Origin: Diphasiastrum complanatum
Lineage: Eukaryota > Streptophyta > Lycopodiopsida > Lycopodiales > Lycopodiaceae
Length of the DNA stretch: 64,000 bases
Direction: 5' to 3'
Assembly (NCBI GenBank): GCA_029204225.1
Contig: CM055093.1
Coordinates: forward strand, 4,930,056 to 4,994,055
This document shows, piece by piece, positions 10,256-19,839 of this stretch. The first letter of the stretch is position 1, and each line of letters starts with the position of its first letter. The notes beneath the pieces are model-generated. The model was not told the origin of the DNA and ran no database searches. It worked only from the letters and a program-made list of their open reading frames with translations. Both the position numbers and the translations under genes were made by a program.

Positions 10256-11853
10256 GGAAAACCTCTCTGTGTGTTGTTTTTCCAAAATGCAACCTTCACA
10301 AATTTTTCTTCAAAATAAATATCAGACAATCCTATAGCTAGATTACCTCTTTTGAGAATCTATAAACTTTGAGCACTAATATGACCGAATCGTTGATGCC
10401 AAAGATCACTTCGACTATCAATCGTGCTTACCATAGCTTGAGCAAAAGATCTTGCATTCAATTTGTAGAGTCGATTCCCGTTGACTCTAGCTCCTGTAGC
10501 AATCACTTTGTAGTGATTTTTGATGTCTTTGACAAGACATTTGTCGCTGTCAAACTCAACCTTGAGTTGTTGATTAGCCATCGTCCCAACAGATAGTAGA
10601 TTGTTAGTTAAGCTAGGTACATATTGCACATTGCTTATCCGCTTTATCTTCCCGCTAGCTAACTTCACTGGTACCACTCCAACTCCTTTAACAGATAGCA
10701 ATTTGCCATCGGCTTGTCCAACTTCATCACCATTGTGAGTTTCCTTGAGTTCTGAAAACCACTCTTTCCTTGAAGTCATGTGCTTGGATGCACCACTATC
10801 AATGTACCAAGTATCCTTGGTTTCATCACTTGTCATTAATGCTGTAATGAACAATTTTGAGCTCTCACCTGTATCATCTTCATATTGATCATCATCGTAT
10901 TGATGTTGATCAGTATAATCGTTTTCATAATAATAATCATCAAATTGATGTTGATCAGCATAATTTCCCACTTGCCCTTTGTCTTTTCTTTGTTCCATCT
11001 CCTTCTGTTTGTTGAAGCATTCACGCTCCTAGTGGCCAAGTTTGTTGCAATACCTACAATTTCCATGTTTATTTTGCCTGGAATAGCCGCGTCCTTGACC
11101 TTGGCCTTGATTCCAATTGCCTCGATTTGGGCCATCATTGGATTGTTCTTGAAATTGTTGGAATGATCCACGATTTGAGTTTCCACTTCTTGATTGGTGT
11201 CTTCCATGACCAAATCTACCACCACGTCCCTTGACTGCAAGAGCTTGATCAAATCCCCTATTGCGATGACTCAAGTTCTCTTGACGTTGTTCTTCCTGCA
11301 AAAGCAATCCACCTAACTCTTCATAGGTTGGAAGATTTCTCCATGTGGCTATACTTGTCACAAACATCTGATGTGACTCACTCAAACTATTCAATGTCAA
11401 CTGCACGATCTCACGATCCTGTACTTGCAATCCAACTACTACTAATTGGTCACGAATCTCTTTGATCTTCAATAGGTGATCAGCAATAGTTGCACCATCA
11501 TCCATCCACAATGTGTGCAGCTTCGTCTTCAGGAATAGCACTCGAGATGTGTTTGTGGTCTCAAACAATGCCTTCAATGTATCTCATGTTTCTTTTGGTC
11601 CTTTTGAATCTGAAATGTAGGGAATAATTGCATCTCTAACTGATAAGTTGATGACATTCTGTGCTTTCCGTTTTCTCCTGTCAAATGCCTGTTGATCTTT
11701 TTCAATCAATGGCCTTGCCTCTTCACCTGTCACGATCTCCCATAGCTCCTTTTCCATCAAAATTTTCTTCAGTTTGAATTTCCAAACTGCATAGTTGCCA
11801 GCTCCTTCCAATTTGCTTGACTCATTGAGGACACTTTCGCTTAGAGTTGCCAT
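10236..11853 (-). pseudogene. Ty1/copia gag, protease and pre-integrase (5' half of polyprotein)
   Basis: One frame runs from the ATG at 11853 to about 10236, interrupted by only three stops. Gag: GNYAVWKFKLKKIL, then KALFETTNTSRVLFLKTKLH (UBN2). A glycine/arginine-rich stretch precedes the zinc knuckle CRYCNKLGHxEREC (CX2CX4HX4C). Protease: TWYIDSGASKHMT, with the active-site DSG intact. Pre-integrase: LWHQRFGHISAQSL and FEEKF...GFPK. The stops fall at ETxDTL and GHxERE, where Trp is canonical (TGG to TGA/TAG), and after AQSL (CAG to TAG is likely). Integrase, RT and RNase H are missing because the element is cut by the satellite. The upstream LTR and PBS belong to it. Confidence 0.92.
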
Positions 11854-11974
11854 TACTGAACAGATGAGTCCAGATCAAGTGATTTATCACAGCACAAAAC
11901 TGTATATTTTTCTAGTTATACACATGATATCAGAATGGAGTGCAAAAGTATGGCTGCTCAGGATCCTCCTTAAT

Positions 11975-12172
11975 TTGTGCGTGTGGATCCGATATTGGAG
12001 CATGCGATATCGGACTGGAGCGTGGATGTACAACTACTCGAAATCTTCTTTAGCTCGTGCGCTTGGATCCGATATCGGTACGGACAATATCGGATTGGAG
12101 CGCGGATGTACAACTACTCGGGTTTCTCTTCAGCTAGCGTGCTTGGATCCGATATTGGTACGGATATAAAAA
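11975..12172. repeat. Tandem repeat, ~80-bp unit x 2.5, with GATATCGG motifs
   Basis: GTGCGCTTGGATCCGATAT, then CGGACTGGAGCGNGGATGTA and CAACTACTCG recur at about 11979, 12058 and 12139 (last copy partial). Each unit contains GGATCC and GATATCGG palindromic words and is more G/C-rich than its surroundings. It lies in the 5' leader of the minus-strand copia. Confidence 0.75.
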
Positions 12173-12416
12173 AGAGAGAATATAAGAACTTTCAAAAGGA
12201 GTATTCTAGATTCCCTACTTCGGCGCGGCGGCTACACCGCCTCCTCTTTTCTTAGATTTCAAAACGAGTGATCGTTCAAACTAACATATATCAGTAATGT
12301 GAAAAGTATGAAGCTTTCTAACTCTGAATGATAGTACTAGATACTATTTAGTGTGATTTGTGGTACTTCAAACAGACAAATGAGAGATTTCTTGGCAAAC
12401 CTCTCACACAAAGGGC

Positions 12417-12598
12417 ACTTTCCACAACAACTAGAAAGTATTGTAAGAATCTCCCCCACTCAACAAATTTTCAATCTGTCTGATGCTGCTCTGGCCTTTT
12501 GGATGACTGTGCTTTTCACAACAACTAGGAAGTATTGTAAAAATCTCTCCACTCAACAGATTTTCAACTTGTTTGATGCTGCCCTGGCCTTTCTGATG
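12417..12598. repeat. Tandem duplication, ~93-bp unit x 2
   Basis: CACAACAACTAGRAAGTATT, GTAARAATCTC, CACTCAACARATTTTCAA and GATGCTGCYCTGGCCTTT occur in order in both units (about 12421 and 12517). Also within the leader of the minus-strand copia. Confidence 0.75.
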
Positions 12599-12786
12599 CC
12601 TCTGGGACTGTGTCTTCGTTCCCCACTGATGATTCTAAGCTCCAAACCTGCAAAATACACCAAAGAAGGATTTCTTCCAGCCGATTTTATCTCTCCAAGC
12701 TTTCAACTCTCGTGAAGGACTTTCTCACTTCGTTGCAGAGCCTGTGACAAGCTGTATCCACTGATTAGGCATGCAGAACTATCGTA

Positions 12787-12798
12787 GCTCTAATACCA
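12787..12798 (-). promoter_or_regulatory. Primer-binding site (initiator Met tRNA, one mismatch)
   Basis: Minus-strand TGGTATTAGAGC directly follows the LTR end TGTTGACA. It primes the minus-strand copia whose gag starts at 11853. Confidence 0.8.
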
Positions 12799-13050
12799 TG
12801 TCAACAATCAGAAATGCAACATCAAGCATTCACCATAAACAATCACCAAGTAGGGAGACAGAAGAAGAACACGCAATATCACACTATCACACTAACTTCA
12901 TACTGAATATAAAATGTACATATAAACCCTAAACCCTGATAGAGAGAGAAAACCTACAAATAGACTAATAGACTATTCTACGGCCAACAACTGTCAACAT
13001 TAATGTACATCGTAAATAGTAACAATGAAGTTTATCATTGATTTCTAACA
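12799..13050 (-). mobile_element. 5' LTR of the minus-strand copia
   Basis: In the minus orientation it starts TGTTAGAAATCAATG and ends TTGTTGACA, so TG...CA ends at 252 bp, immediately followed by a PBS. It contains a T/C-rich stretch and a TATA-like TTATATGTAC. Its outer end abuts the gypsy gag at 13052, so the element inserted there. No 3' LTR is found; the 3' half of the element is lost. Confidence 0.85.
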
Positions 13051-13051
13051 A

Positions 13052-13747
13052 TGGCATCAGGCATAGCTAATTTGAGGCTCATATATTCGTCATTGGATTT
13101 AAGCTCGCGTCTAATCCATCGTGGAAGTCCAACTAGGATCCAGATGATGAGCATCTATTCAGAGGGATGTTCTTGTACTTGACTTTTGAGGTGTTTGAAA
13201 TGCTCGATATAGTCTCATACATGTTCATCTTTTGTTATCTTGATATTACTCAATTTGACAAAAGGGCTCTCTATCAAGCAAAAGGACTTAAAGCGCTTGA
13301 TAAAGGACTCTTTCAAAATTGACCAGTCTGTCTGATCTTCACGATCAAGGTTGAAAAACCAATCACGTGCTTTAGCAACCATGGTCATCGGACCATAGCA
13401 GCGGGAGATGTTTCGCCATACACATCACATGCATTCTCAAAGATTTGCAAAAATCTTTGAGGGTCCGAACTACCATCAAACTTTGGTAGATCCAACTTAG
13501 GTGTACGTCTCTCATGATGAGCACTACGGATAGCAAAAACTCCATTAAGGTTGGTTCTAGCCTGTGAGGGTCGTGCTCGTGAAGACTTGGCTCTATCAAG
13601 TTCTAGTCCCTTGAATGGATTTGTGGATGGCTCGTGGGGATGAGACTGCATTCGGTAGAACCTATGACGTCTGATTTGTTCAGTTGTAGGAGGCTTGATC
13701 TCGTATGGATAATGTTCTGGGATTTTAGAATCTGTATGTGGTTCCAT
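13052..13747 (-). pseudogene. Ty3/gypsy gag, truncated by copia insertion
   Basis: ORF 13747-13385 shows KLDLPKFDGSSDPQRFLQIF and ENACDVYGETSPAAMV, the start of a plant retrotransposon gag capsid. It continues, with a frame change, as KARDWFFNLDREDQTDWSIL, KESFIKRFKSFLLDREPF, and near the end FKHLKSQVQEHP...IWILVGLP. Reading stops at the copia LTR boundary. An N-terminal region rich in Ser, Arg and Pro precedes the capsid. The upstream sequence on this strand (13850-14650) is the repeat-filled leader of the same element. Confidence 0.85.
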
Positions 13748-13844
13748 TTGATAAGATCTTGTTTTTGTGAGTTTTTGGATTTAGTGTTTTTTTTTTGTAT
13801 GGGGTCGAAATTTGTTTGAATCGAAAAATAGGATGATAGAAGAC

Positions 13845-14340
13845 TCAAAAAAATAGATGACTCAAAAAATAGAAGGCTTGAAAAAATTGTATCGAAATTA
13901 TGCTAGTGACTCAAAAAAATGTTTAAAAAAATTATGTAGGTGACTCAAAAAAAATGTATCAAAAATTTGTGCTGGTGACTCGAAAAAATGTATTGAAAAT
14001 CTGGGCAGATGACTCAAGAAAAGTGTATCGAAAAATTATCTAGGTGACTCAAAAAAATGTATCGAAATATTTTGTAGGTGACTTGAAAAAAAATGTATTG
14101 AAATTATGTAGGTGACTCAAAAAAGGTGTATCAAAATATTTTGTAGGTGACTCGAAAAACGGGTATCAAAAAACTAAAAAGAGTATCGAAAAAATTAAGG
14201 AGTATCAAAAAAATAAAGGAGTATCGATAAAATTAAAGACGTATCGAAAAAATTCAAGGAATATTGAAAAATTTAGGAGTATCCAAAATTTAAGGAGTAT
14301 CGAAAAATATAGTAGTATCGAAAAATGGAACAAAGGTTCA
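13845..14340. repeat. Low-complexity array, GTATCGAAAAA / GTGACTCAAAAAA
   Basis: Dozens of near-copies of TATCGAAAAA and GTGACTCAAAAAA at 15-45-bp spacing, purine-rich on the plus strand. On the minus strand it lies between the AAATCTCAACCG-type block and the gypsy gag ATG at 13747, so it is leader sequence of that element. Related arrays are at 27590-28290 (opposite orientation) and 44880-45890. Confidence 0.85.
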
Positions 14341-14349
14341 AAAAATGAA

Positions 14350-14480
14350 GTCAGGGCTCCGGTCGAGATTTGATAGAGTGGATCGTTGAGATTTAATAGG
14401 AGTCCGTCGGCTGAGATTTGAAGCAGGTGCTCCGGTTGAGATTTCACAGGATGCGTCGGTTGATTTGACCAAACGACGTC
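14350..14480. repeat. CGGTTGAGATTT minisatellite
   Basis: Four degenerate copies of CGGYYGAGATTT at about 30-40-bp spacing (GGTCGAGATTT, CGTTGAGATTT, CGGCTGAGATTT, CGGTTGAGATTT). Reverse-complemented, this is AAATCTCRACCG, the same word that fills 24600-25640. Sequence from 14480 to 14760 is unique and unrecognised. Confidence 0.7.
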
Positions 14481-14761
14481 CAAATCGAACCGAGTTGAAT
14501 CCACTCGATCTTGCCCACCGGTTCGAACTAACGACTCGTGAAATGGACGTTGCTAGGAGAAATTGAGTCGTCGGACGAAAAGTTACAAAAGTGGTCATTT
14601 CTCATGTGCCCTAACGACATTCTCTTTGGAAAGATTGGTCATTCTGACCAAACAATGTCAGAATCGAACAGGGCTGGTTCTGTCTGGTCTGTATCGTGCT
14701 CTGTTAGATGATATGGAATGTAAATGGATTAACTTGTGAACAAAAGTGATAATCTACAATT

Positions 14762-14762
<1 letters not shown>

Positions 14763-14814
<52 letters not shown>
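14763..14814. repeat. (TA)n microsatellite
   Basis: About 25 uninterrupted TA dinucleotides. Confidence 0.97.
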
Positions 14815-14815
<1 letters not shown>

Positions 14816-14924
14816 GAAACTATTGAAATTAAACCAAAAAGTATTGTAATTATAATTATATGTGTTTTCCCTCTCTACTAATACCCATATTGCCTAGTCT
14901 TTTTGTTTTTGTCAAACAAAGACC

Positions 14925-16020
14925 TTGTCGGATTATGGGTTTTTCTTGATAGTGATTATAGGGATGGCAGTAGGAGTATTCGAGATGGTGCAGCTAGGAT
15001 TTTTTATGGTGGGTCACACTCGTGAAGATGTGGACAACATGTTTGGAAATTTATTTGAATGTGTAAGAACAAAATGTGTTTTCAAATTGCCACATTCAAT
15101 GGAGTGCTTTCAAAATTGCACAAAAAAACATCCAGTGCCTTATTTGGTGCAAGAAGTGCCTAATTTTAAGTCATTTATTGAAGGTTTTCTTTTTGATAAA
15201 GAACAAAGACTTGTGGGCCACTCGAAGCCATTGCAATTCCGTTTCTTTGTGAAAGATGGCATTCCAATCATGCAGTACATGACGCATCCAAATGCAAATG
15301 ATTGGATTCCTCAGGAAGGCATTCAAATATGGAAGGTTGATGAAAATGGACATTCTCTATTGCCAACTGGAAGTCCTAAAGCACTACCATTGTTTTCTTT
15401 TCTCAAAGATAGAGACATAATCAATGGCAGAATTCATAGCTACTTGAAATACTGAGAGAGACATCTTCAAAATCCATTGAACCCACCTAAATTTATGATG
15501 TTCATCACACCTGTGATTACCTATTGGAGACGAATTCGCGCTCTTATGAATACAAAGAGCAAACAATACGAGGAGTTACAAGATGGTTTTTGGCCAAATA
15601 CTCATTGGAGAGATTCTACTATTCTTGAAAATGATGCAAATTCATATGCTTACGAAAGAGAAGAACAAGAACATTATTGTGGACCAGCATATGGGAGACC
15701 AATGGAAGCGTTCAGGCCTCAAGTAGATGTTCATAAAGGGAATTCTGTTATGATTCGACCACCATCAGGTGACGAAAATGGCAATGAAGAAGGTTATGTG
15801 TATCCTATTTGGTTAGTTGTCACATTATCACAAGTTGAAACGGATAAGAGATCCAATAACTACATGAAAATATTGGTGCAATGGTGGGCCCCATGTTCTA
15901 AAGGAAACATGTCAAAAAAGGAACGCTATCGAGATTGTTGGAGTAAGCAATGGAAAGTGAACCTTAATGATCTCGACCATACTATAAAGGAAAAGATGAA
16001 GAAACCTCTTCAAATTCAAT
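14925..16020 (+). pseudogene. DUF7869-like transposon-associated protein, C-terminal relic
   Basis: A single frame from about 14925 to 16391 contains only one stop (TGA at 15453). The N-terminal part reads VQLGFFMVGHTREDVDNMFG, resembling the VGHTHxDID motif of DUF7869-type proteins found in plants, algae and animals in repeated, transposon-like genes. After the stop come PPKFMMFITPVITYWRRI, an acidic stretch and GYVYPIWLVVTLSQVETD followed by VQWWAPC, like the BAH/Tudor-like tail I associate with these proteins. There is no good ATG; the 5' part is missing. After about residue 365 the frame passes without break into gypsy pol, so the join is a chimera. The family assignment is from memory of motif shape. 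Confidence 0.5.
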
Positions 16021-16029
16021 CGTCTGGCG

Positions 16030-17800
16030 ACCTTACCACTGTTAGGGAAGTTCCTGAGATTGCTTTTGTTCCTATACCAACCCCCGAACATTCCAAATCA
16101 CCATCCCAGCCGTTGAAAGGCAAGGCCCCTCTCAAATCTCTAACCCATGATGTGCCTGTATATTTTAAGGACTATACGATCGAGGATGTAACCATCCAAT
16201 TACCCCAAGCTCAACACGAGCCAAATAATAATTCACCCTACGAAGGCCCTGCCCGAACCATCACTCTTTCCTTGAAAGTAACGAATATATTGTCCATGTC
16301 GAGGCTCATCTCAATCGCGAGCAACGCAGATGACTTGAAAAGCTCCTATGAAAATATAGACATGTCTTTGTGTGGTCCTGTAAAGACATGAAAGACATCT
16401 CACCCTAAGTAGCTGTGCATCGTATTCCACTTAAACCGGGTGCAAGGCCACCCAAATGCTAGTCGTCCCTACAAATGCAATCCAATTTATAAGGCCAAGA
16501 TAAAAAAAAAAACTACAATGCCTCTTAGATGTAGGATTCATCTGTAAAATCGAGCATACTGAGTGGGTCTCCCCAATCGTCATCGTTCCTAAGAAAAATG
16601 GAAAACTCCGCATCTATGTTGATTTTAAGAAACTTAATGCTGTCACAGAATATGATCGTTTTCCACTACCTTTCAGAGAATCCATCTTAGAAAATCTAGT
16701 AGGAGATGAGGCTTACTCCTTCTTAGATGGCTTTAGCGGATACAATATGATCCAAATTGCTGAAGAAGATCAACATAAAACCGCTTTTGCCAAATAATGG
16801 GGAACCTTCTATTGGAAAGTCATGTCTTTTGGTCTCTATAACGCTCTTAGCTCCTTCCAACGTGTTATGCAAGCTGCCTTTTCTCAGCAGATGGGCGACA
16901 CCCTAGAAGTTTACTTGGATGATTTAGGTGCACATTTAGAAGAATCATGACATCTATCTATGCTTGAATTTTTTTCTATCCAATGTCAACGATTCAACAT
17001 CTCCCTGAACCCTGAAAAATGTCAGATATGAGTAACACATGGTATTGTGTTAGGAAATATCATTTCAAGAAATGGCATCGCAACTGACCCAAACAAGATC
17101 CCGATCATTCAAAATCTACCTGAACCCCATACCATCCGCAAAGTGTATGCCAACTACTATCGGTGTCTTACTGAAGGTGAGATACCCTCTGTCATCTTCC
17201 TCACTCATGAAGAAAATCCTCTTGGCTGGATTTTTGTGGCCAACTCTTATTAAGGATACACACACCTACATTAAGGCTTGTGATGTTTGTCAAAGGACCA
17301 AATGATTTCGACTACATGCCTTTGCACCCTGTCACAACTGATCAAGCTTTCCAGAAATGGGGAATTGATTATGTTGGACCCATTAGTTTTGCTGCTAAAC
17401 ACACTCAATCTCGCTATATCGTAGTAGCTACGGACTATTGTACCAAATGGGCTGAAGCAAGAGCTGTTCACAATGTTGACGCTCGTTCTACTGTAAAATT
17501 TCACTATGAATAGGTTATCATTCATTTCAATTGTTCTCTAGAACTTATCAGCAATAGGGGTACACATTTTCTTAACTCTGTCATAGTAGATCTCCTTTCC
17601 AAATTTCTTGTGGTACATCGCAAAAGTTCCCTGTATTATCCACGATGCAATGGCCAGGCGGAACCCACAAACAAAATCTTATGTGGCGTTCTCACCAAAA
17701 CTGTCGAATCCAGCCGATCCGATTGGGAACTAAAACTCCATGCTCTTTTAGACACTGTGGTCAATGGGAGCAGACTGAGAAAGTACAATGAGCCTTGTTT
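16030..17800 (+). pseudogene. Ty3/gypsy pol (spacer, RT, integrase), RNase H lost
   Basis: Spacer: DVPVYFKDYTIEDVTIQL, YEGPARTITL. RT (about 16530-17150, several frames): GFICKIEHTEWVSPIVIV, KKNGKLRIYVDFKKLNAV, DGFSGYNMIQIAEEDQHKTA, FQRVMQAAFSQ, then EVYLDDLGAHLEES with the YLDD catalytic box. From NLPEPHTIRKV the sequence jumps to CLTEGE...IKACDVCQRT, so the RT thumb and all RNase H are deleted. Integrase: WGIDYVGPISF (first Asp), ELISNRGTHFLN (second Asp replaced by Asn), NGQAEPTNK (Glu kept). Multiple stops and frameshifts. Dead copy, same family as 752-1338. Confidence 0.9.
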
Positions 17801-17849
17801 TTATCTTGATATGTATTGGTTGTTTTCTTTTCTAATTTTTCTTCCTTGA

Positions 17850-18670
17850 TTTTCTTTCCTACCTACTTACCATTTCAACAATTTTTTGTCATATTTTCTT
17901 GTTTCACAACATCAAGATATCATCAGATCAGACATACAATCAGTCTTTATCTAAGAAAACCATAGGAATCACTCTCTTTAAAAAATTTGTCTCACCACCA
18001 CATCAGATAGAATTTGCCCAACCACTTTTTCAGTATGCACGATTCATTTTTGACCTCCATGAATTCTGTCTCAGAGACAAACTTCCCATAAATGAAAAAC
18101 ATCAATTTTTTGCATCAAATCCTCTCTGACAAAATTCATAGCAAATTCGCTAGCATCAAAATCATCTTCACAATTTCTCTGTCATCTCCACAAATTCTGA
18201 TCAGATCCATTTTTGTACTGTCAGCCATTTCTCTCATTTTTGAACAAAAAATCACTTGTAAGAATTCACCGACCCTCAGAACAGTGCCTCAAAATTTGCG
18301 AACCTTACTAGGAAATTGTGGACAATTTTTGGGTGAAGTTGCAAATTCTTGACCAAAAAAGTCTATATATAGGCCTCCCCCATCCTCTCCACGAATTCAT
18401 TCTAGATTCCTACTACCATGTTAATGTTGAAATTTTTCAAAATTTTCAAAACTTCCCGAGCAATCTAGAATCACTGTTATCATGGCCTCTCACAACTCAT
18501 TGCTCTCTCTCCACTATCGTAAGGCCCCTAAGCCCTATTCAGGGGACATTTTCATGATTTTTATCAAAAATTATGATGAGCAACTTATCCTGGCCAAGAA
18601 TATTCTTACGAACCTCGGCTTTGATCTGACATACTTCCTCGATCAGCAGAGTGAGAGTTTGATTCGAGCT
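17850..18670. other. No gene recognised between two gypsy elements
   Basis: A/T-rich, C/T-rich in part. An open stretch at 18482-18665 contains HYRKAPKPYSGDIFMIFI but matches nothing I know. Likely 3' untranslated remnants of the upstream gypsy. Confidence 0.35.
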
Positions 18671-19492
18671 TGTTGGGGGTATTCCCAACAAAGTGTAAAT
18701 AAATAAAATCATCCAATAAAATGTGTTGCAAGGGCATGGCATTCTGTGCGCATAAGCCCATGGCCCAATGAGCACGCAAGCTTAAGTGTAAATAAAATAA
18801 AATTGACTTGGGCCTTGGAATTAAAATAAAACTAGAGGCCCGAATTCATTTTTAAACTTAGAGATTACTTTTTAGAGTTGGGTCCAAATTGGGACTCAAA
18901 TGAATCTTGTGAATTTCAATGTAATTTTTATGGACCCTTGGATCAAGTTGGGTCCAAGATGAATGGATAGGATCAATGTGAATATTAGCCAATAGGATTG
19001 AGGGGCAAGGGCCTTTCCCATTTTATAAAAAGACACCATTTGTACACTATTTTCATGCTTAATTGAGAGGAGGAGACTCTACTATTTTGAGAGCTCAAGC
19101 ATCCTCATTTGCTAATCACTCTTGCTTATGCTACTTTTGTGATTGCTTGTTATTTCCATATCTTCCATGCTTTTTGTTTGTGATTAGTTAAGGTTTCTCC
19201 ATAAGCAATGACATTGAGCATTTGAGCTAACCTCCATCTCATCTCTCTCTCTTTCTCTCTTCTCTTCTCTCTTCCTCTTCTTTTCTATTATTTCCCTTCA
19301 CCCAAAATCATGATGAATGTTAGTGTAGAGGAGTAGAGTTAAGGGAGAGTAGTGTTAGTGGCGAATAGAGTTAAGGGAGGAAGTAGGAAACTAACTAAAA
19401 ATAGCATCTATGCATAGTTAGGTACCTATCCAGTGATCTAACCCTTCTTGACAGGCGGGAGGGCTATACTACGCAAGATCTTCAACTCTACA
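18671..19492 (+). mobile_element. 5' LTR of a Ty3/gypsy element
   Basis: Starts TGTTGGGGGTATTCCCAACA, ends CTTCAACTCTACA, TG...CA, 822 bp, and is followed after one base by an Asp-type PBS. A TATA box TTTTATAAAAAGAC lies at 19020-19033, with a CT-rich R/U5 after it. The matching 3' LTR is not in the window. Confidence 0.8.
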
Positions 19493-19493
19493 G

Positions 19494-19511
19494 TGGCACC
19501 GTTGCCGGGGA
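19494..19511 (+). promoter_or_regulatory. Primer-binding site, Asp-tRNA type
   Basis: TGGCACCGTTGCCGGGGA differs by one base from TGGCGCCGTTGCCGGGGA, the complement of plant tRNA-Asp 3' ends and the usual PBS of Tat/Athila-like gypsy elements. Confidence 0.85.
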
Positions 19512-19839
19512 TAGGTTTCCACTAACTAGTATAGCTGCATTTTAGCTATTTTCTTGCTTTTTAGAGTAGTTTTAGGTAGATTTTTGGGAGTTTAGAGTTA
19601 GTTTTCTATTTTTTTTTGTGTTTGGACTGTTCACAGCTAGCGGAGGAGGAGTGAGAGGGTAGAGGAGGCCCTGAACAGCCTCTAAGGGCTTGAAACCCAA
19701 ACCAACCAGCCAAAAAATCCAAAAAACAACCAATCTGCATTTTGGAGAGAAAAAGAGCCTAAAATCTCATCAGATTTTAATATCTCCAAAACCAGTGAGA
19801 ATTAAGCCTTGCATGACTGGCAGCAGCTCCAGGGTACTA
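19512..19839 (+). other. Gypsy leader up to internal deletion
   Basis: Untranslated leader after the PBS, T-rich at first. No gag, protease or RT palm is present; the sequence joins pol in the RT thumb region at about 19850, so some 3 kb of coding sequence has been lost. Confidence 0.55.

Noticed and set aside
12920-12940. Telomere-like AAACCCTAAACCCTG
   Set aside because: Only two units, inside a copia LTR; chance similarity.
18482-18706. 74-codon ORF starting MASHNSLLSLHYRK
   Set aside because: Its 3' end runs into the LTR at 18671 and no domain is visible.
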